A stretch of DNA of 17,012 bases from CAMQVM01 sp044433405 (lineage in GTDB: Bacteria; Bacteroidota; Bacteroidia; Bacteroidales; Rikenellaceae). Each line of letters opens with the position of its first letter. The first letter of the stretch is position 1. The notes under the pieces were generated by a model that searched no databases, had not been told where the DNA came from, and was given only the letters and a program-made list of their open reading frames with translations. Positions 15,395 through 17,012 of this stretch are shown piece after piece. A program made the translations under genes and the position numbers. The DNA is taken from the NCBI GenBank assembly GCA_044433405.1, contig JAWXTQ010000031.1:1-17012 (forward strand). The letters are read 5' to 3'.

Positions 15395-15498
15395 TTTTCA
15401 TCGCATGAGCCGAAGATCATGCCTTATAGTAATAGGTTTAGTTTCTTTTAAAGAAACTAAACCTATTACTTTTTTTGACTATGCCAAGAAGATAAAAT
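15395..15498. repeat. Palindromic repeat, copy 2
   Basis: A diverged copy of the element at 708-831. It shares TTTCAYCGCATGAGCC, the same first hairpin (GCATGAGC/GATCATGC, one mismatch, 4-base loop), AGTAATAGGTTT of the second hairpin, and a decayed third hairpin (GACTATGCC in place of GGCTGCGCC). The second hairpin is a perfect 21-bp stem here instead of a stem with a nested loop. The outer stem is not preserved. Confidence 0.65.
15428..15476 (+). terminator. Terminator of purC: 21-bp perfect inverted repeat plus T-run
   Basis: Positions 15428-15448 and 15450-15470 are exact reverse complements around a single central T, and the right arm ends in CT followed by six T. This is a classical intrinsic terminator shape 45 bases after the purC stop. 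The left side lacks an A-run, so the main direction is plus. Confidence 0.8.
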
Positions 15499-15528
15499 AG
15501 TTGCCAAAATATATAGAATTTGAAAAAG

Positions 15529-15559
15529 TTGTGATTATAACAGAAATAGTGTATCTTTG
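15529..15559 (+). promoter_or_regulatory. Promoter of the ATPase-GNAT fusion gene
   Basis: TTG(T) at 15529-15532 and TATCTTTG at 15552-15559, spaced 19-20 bases, match the Bacteroidota consensus. The predicted start is near 15566, giving a leader of about 130 bases before the ATG at 15699. That leader is AT-rich and I see no obvious riboswitch in it. Confidence 0.65.
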
Positions 15560-15698
15560 CCTAGTAGTATTGGACTGAATTTATTGTTTTCTAGCAATTG
15601 CTAATACATTCATCTTTCTAGATAGGAAAAGACTTGTGATGTTTATATTGGTCTGATTAATTATATGCAGAAGTCGTTTGATAATAATTTTTAATAAT

Positions 15699-17012
15699 AT
15701 GAATACACAATGCGATAAAGGAGCTATTACAATCCCATATAAGAAGGAGTATACAAATGTTTTAACATCCTTCATACAAGAGGTTGGGTTGGTTCACGGA
15801 GCCAATGAAGTCGAGTGCATGCAGCTCTCTTTGCTAGGTGAGGAGGTGTTTCAGTTTATTCTTACTGGCATACCTAAATATGAGTTTGATGAGCAGTTTA
15901 CATTGACTTGCATAGTTGAGGAGAGTGGACTTCTGCTCAACTTTACAAACCATGGTGAGCCTTTATATGGTCGGAATATTGATGAAGATCAGCCGTATGT
16001 TCCCTCAGAGGATGTTAATGCTATTGCTATTGGTCTTGAGATTATTAAAAAACTCAGTGATAGATGCGAATGGGTAAATAACGGACGTGAGGGTTGGAAT
16101 GTTCTAGTATTTAAAAATATAAACTCTTTTAAAGAGCTATCACACCAAAATAATCAAGAGTTAGAGCGCCTTTGTAAAGAGGCATCATCGGAGATATTAA
16201 CGGTTACACGAGCCAATGGTTCTCATGCAGCAGCGATAATATCGCTTATGTACAAAACATATCGTTACTCTTATGCTAAGAGCATGTTCTATTATGAAGA
16301 TAAGTTGCGTGAAGCTCTCGATAATGGGGATATAGTGTCACTTGTGGCTATCAATGCTAGCGGAGATGTTGTTGGGCATAATAGTGCACTATATGATTCT
16401 AAAAGATTAGCCGAGGTGGGTATGTTTATGGTCGATCCAATATACCGATTGAATAGGACACTGTTGCTTCTAATGAAAAAGAGTAAAGTGTTATATTATG
16501 GAGATGAGTTTAAAGAGACATCACTATATAACAAGTGTATTACGACGCATGTCCTCTCTCAAAGGGCTGCTGCAATGTCGAAATTTGTGCCTACGGCACT
16601 CAAGATATCAATATATCCGCGGGCATCATTTATTGGAATTAACGCAGATGGTGATAAGAGGGAGAGTTTGGTGTATTCCGCAAGTATTAAAGGAGAGCAT
16701 AGTGCTACACTATATATACCTAAAACACATAGAAATATGTGCTGTAAGATGTTCGAGAGACTCATGTTGAATTACAGTTTTTCGGACATGGTTACTGAGC
16801 GCAATGAGTGTGAAAGTGTTGAACTTATATCAGTGCGTAAGACAGGTTACGTCTCTATTGTAGTCAAGGGTATAGGACACGATTTTTACGAACGACTGCC
16901 AAGGCTTTATCGTGATGCTATGAGAATGGGGGCTATAACACTTGCTTGTGAAGTTAGCGTATTGGAGCCTCTTCCTGCTGATTTTGACCAGATAATGATG
17001 AGTGCTGGTTAC
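15699..17012 (+). CDS. Anti-sigma-type ATPase-like / GNAT-like fusion protein (3' truncated)
   Basis: The frame is open from ATG 15699 through the right edge, 438 codons with no stop. Residues 1-140 look like an RsbW-type GHKL domain: a helix with ECMQLSLLGEEVFQFIL in the N-box position, then FTLTCIVEESGLLLNFTNHGEPLY in the ATP-lid position, though classical N and DxGxG residues are weak. Residues about 185-300 look like a GNAT fold (VSLVAINASGDVVGHNSAL, AEVGMFMVDPIYR), but the acetyl-CoA loop RGxG is RLNR, so catalysis is doubtful. The following TTHVLSQRAAAMSKFVPTA and RESLV segments recall a known group of ATP-binding/GNAT fusion proteins, which continue with a C-terminal domain as here. 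Its role is unknown; signalling or acyltransfer regulation is inference. Confidence is high that it is a gene, moderate on domains. Confidence 0.72.
   Translation, partial: MNTQCDKGAITIPYKKEYTNVLTSFIQEVGLVHGANEVECMQLSLLGEEVFQFILTGIPKYEFDEQFTLTCIVEESGLLLNFTNHGEPLYGRNIDEDQPYVPSEDVNAIAIGLEIIKKLSDRCEWVNNGREGWNVLVFKNINSFKELSHQNNQELERLCKEASSEILTVTRANGSHAAAIISLMYKTYRYSYAKSMFYYEDKLREALDNGDIVSLVAINASGDVVGHNSALYDSKRLAEVGMFMVDPIYRLNRTLLLLMKKSKVLYYGDEFKETSLYNKCITTHVLSQRAAAMSKFVPTALKISIYPRASFIGINADGDKRESLVYSASIKGEHSATLYIPKTHRNMCCKMFERLMLNYSFSDMVTERNECESVELISVRKTGYVSIVVKGIGHDFYERLPRLYRDAMRMGAITLACEVSVLEPLPADFDQIMMSAGY

Overview
The window looks like a chromosomal segment from an AT-rich member of the Bacteroidota, most likely order Bacteroidales. 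The evidence is recurrent TAnnTTTG-type promoter boxes (one with a TTTG box exactly 19 bp upstream), the absence of strong Shine-Dalgarno sequences, A-rich leaders, lipoproteins of the Bacteroidota TlpA type, and host-glycan enzymes (a GH29 fucosidase and a DUF6067-type glycoside hydrolase). Species cannot be named from the sequence alone.

Layout. At the left edge is the 3' end of a DUF6067-like glycoside hydrolase gene (+). It is followed by about 600 bp without a convincing gene. This gap holds two kinds of repeat: a cloverleaf-like palindromic element (708-831), and a pair of inverted copies of another degenerate element (about 905-1070 and 1109-1265). All genes from 1305 to 11959 lie on the minus strand. 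In transcription order these are YitT-family membrane protein, 7TM-HD (PgpH-like) cyclic-dinucleotide phosphodiesterase, GH29 alpha-L-fucosidase lipoprotein, CPBP intramembrane protease, secreted beta-propeller protein and glutamate formimidoyltransferase. These are tightly spaced and probably one transcript. Next comes a separate two-gene unit, a chloramphenicol-acetyltransferase-like protein and an NHLP-type RiPP precursor peptide, with its own promoter and hairpin terminator. Last is an NCS2 purine permease broken by a one-base deletion in a homopolymer. From 12157 onward the genes are on the plus strand: a 51-residue peptide, a TlpA-like thioredoxin lipoprotein, purC with a 15-bp hairpin at its predicted transcript start, a second copy of the palindromic element acting as a terminator, and a gene running off the right edge that fuses an anti-sigma-type ATPase-like domain to a GNAT-like domain.

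The best candidate for an undescribed system is the CAT-like/NHLP pair at 2737-3880. The precursor has an NHLP leader, a Gly-Gly site and a 19-residue Cys-free tail. Its only partner is an acyltransferase-fold protein whose catalytic His is kept but whose structural Asp (HxxxDG) is Gly. No cyclodehydratase, radical SAM enzyme, LanM or C39 transporter gene is in the window. Other points worth following are the repeats (with a compensatory base-pair change between copies), the permease frameshift, the purC leader hairpin, and the small peptide upstream of the TlpA-like gene.
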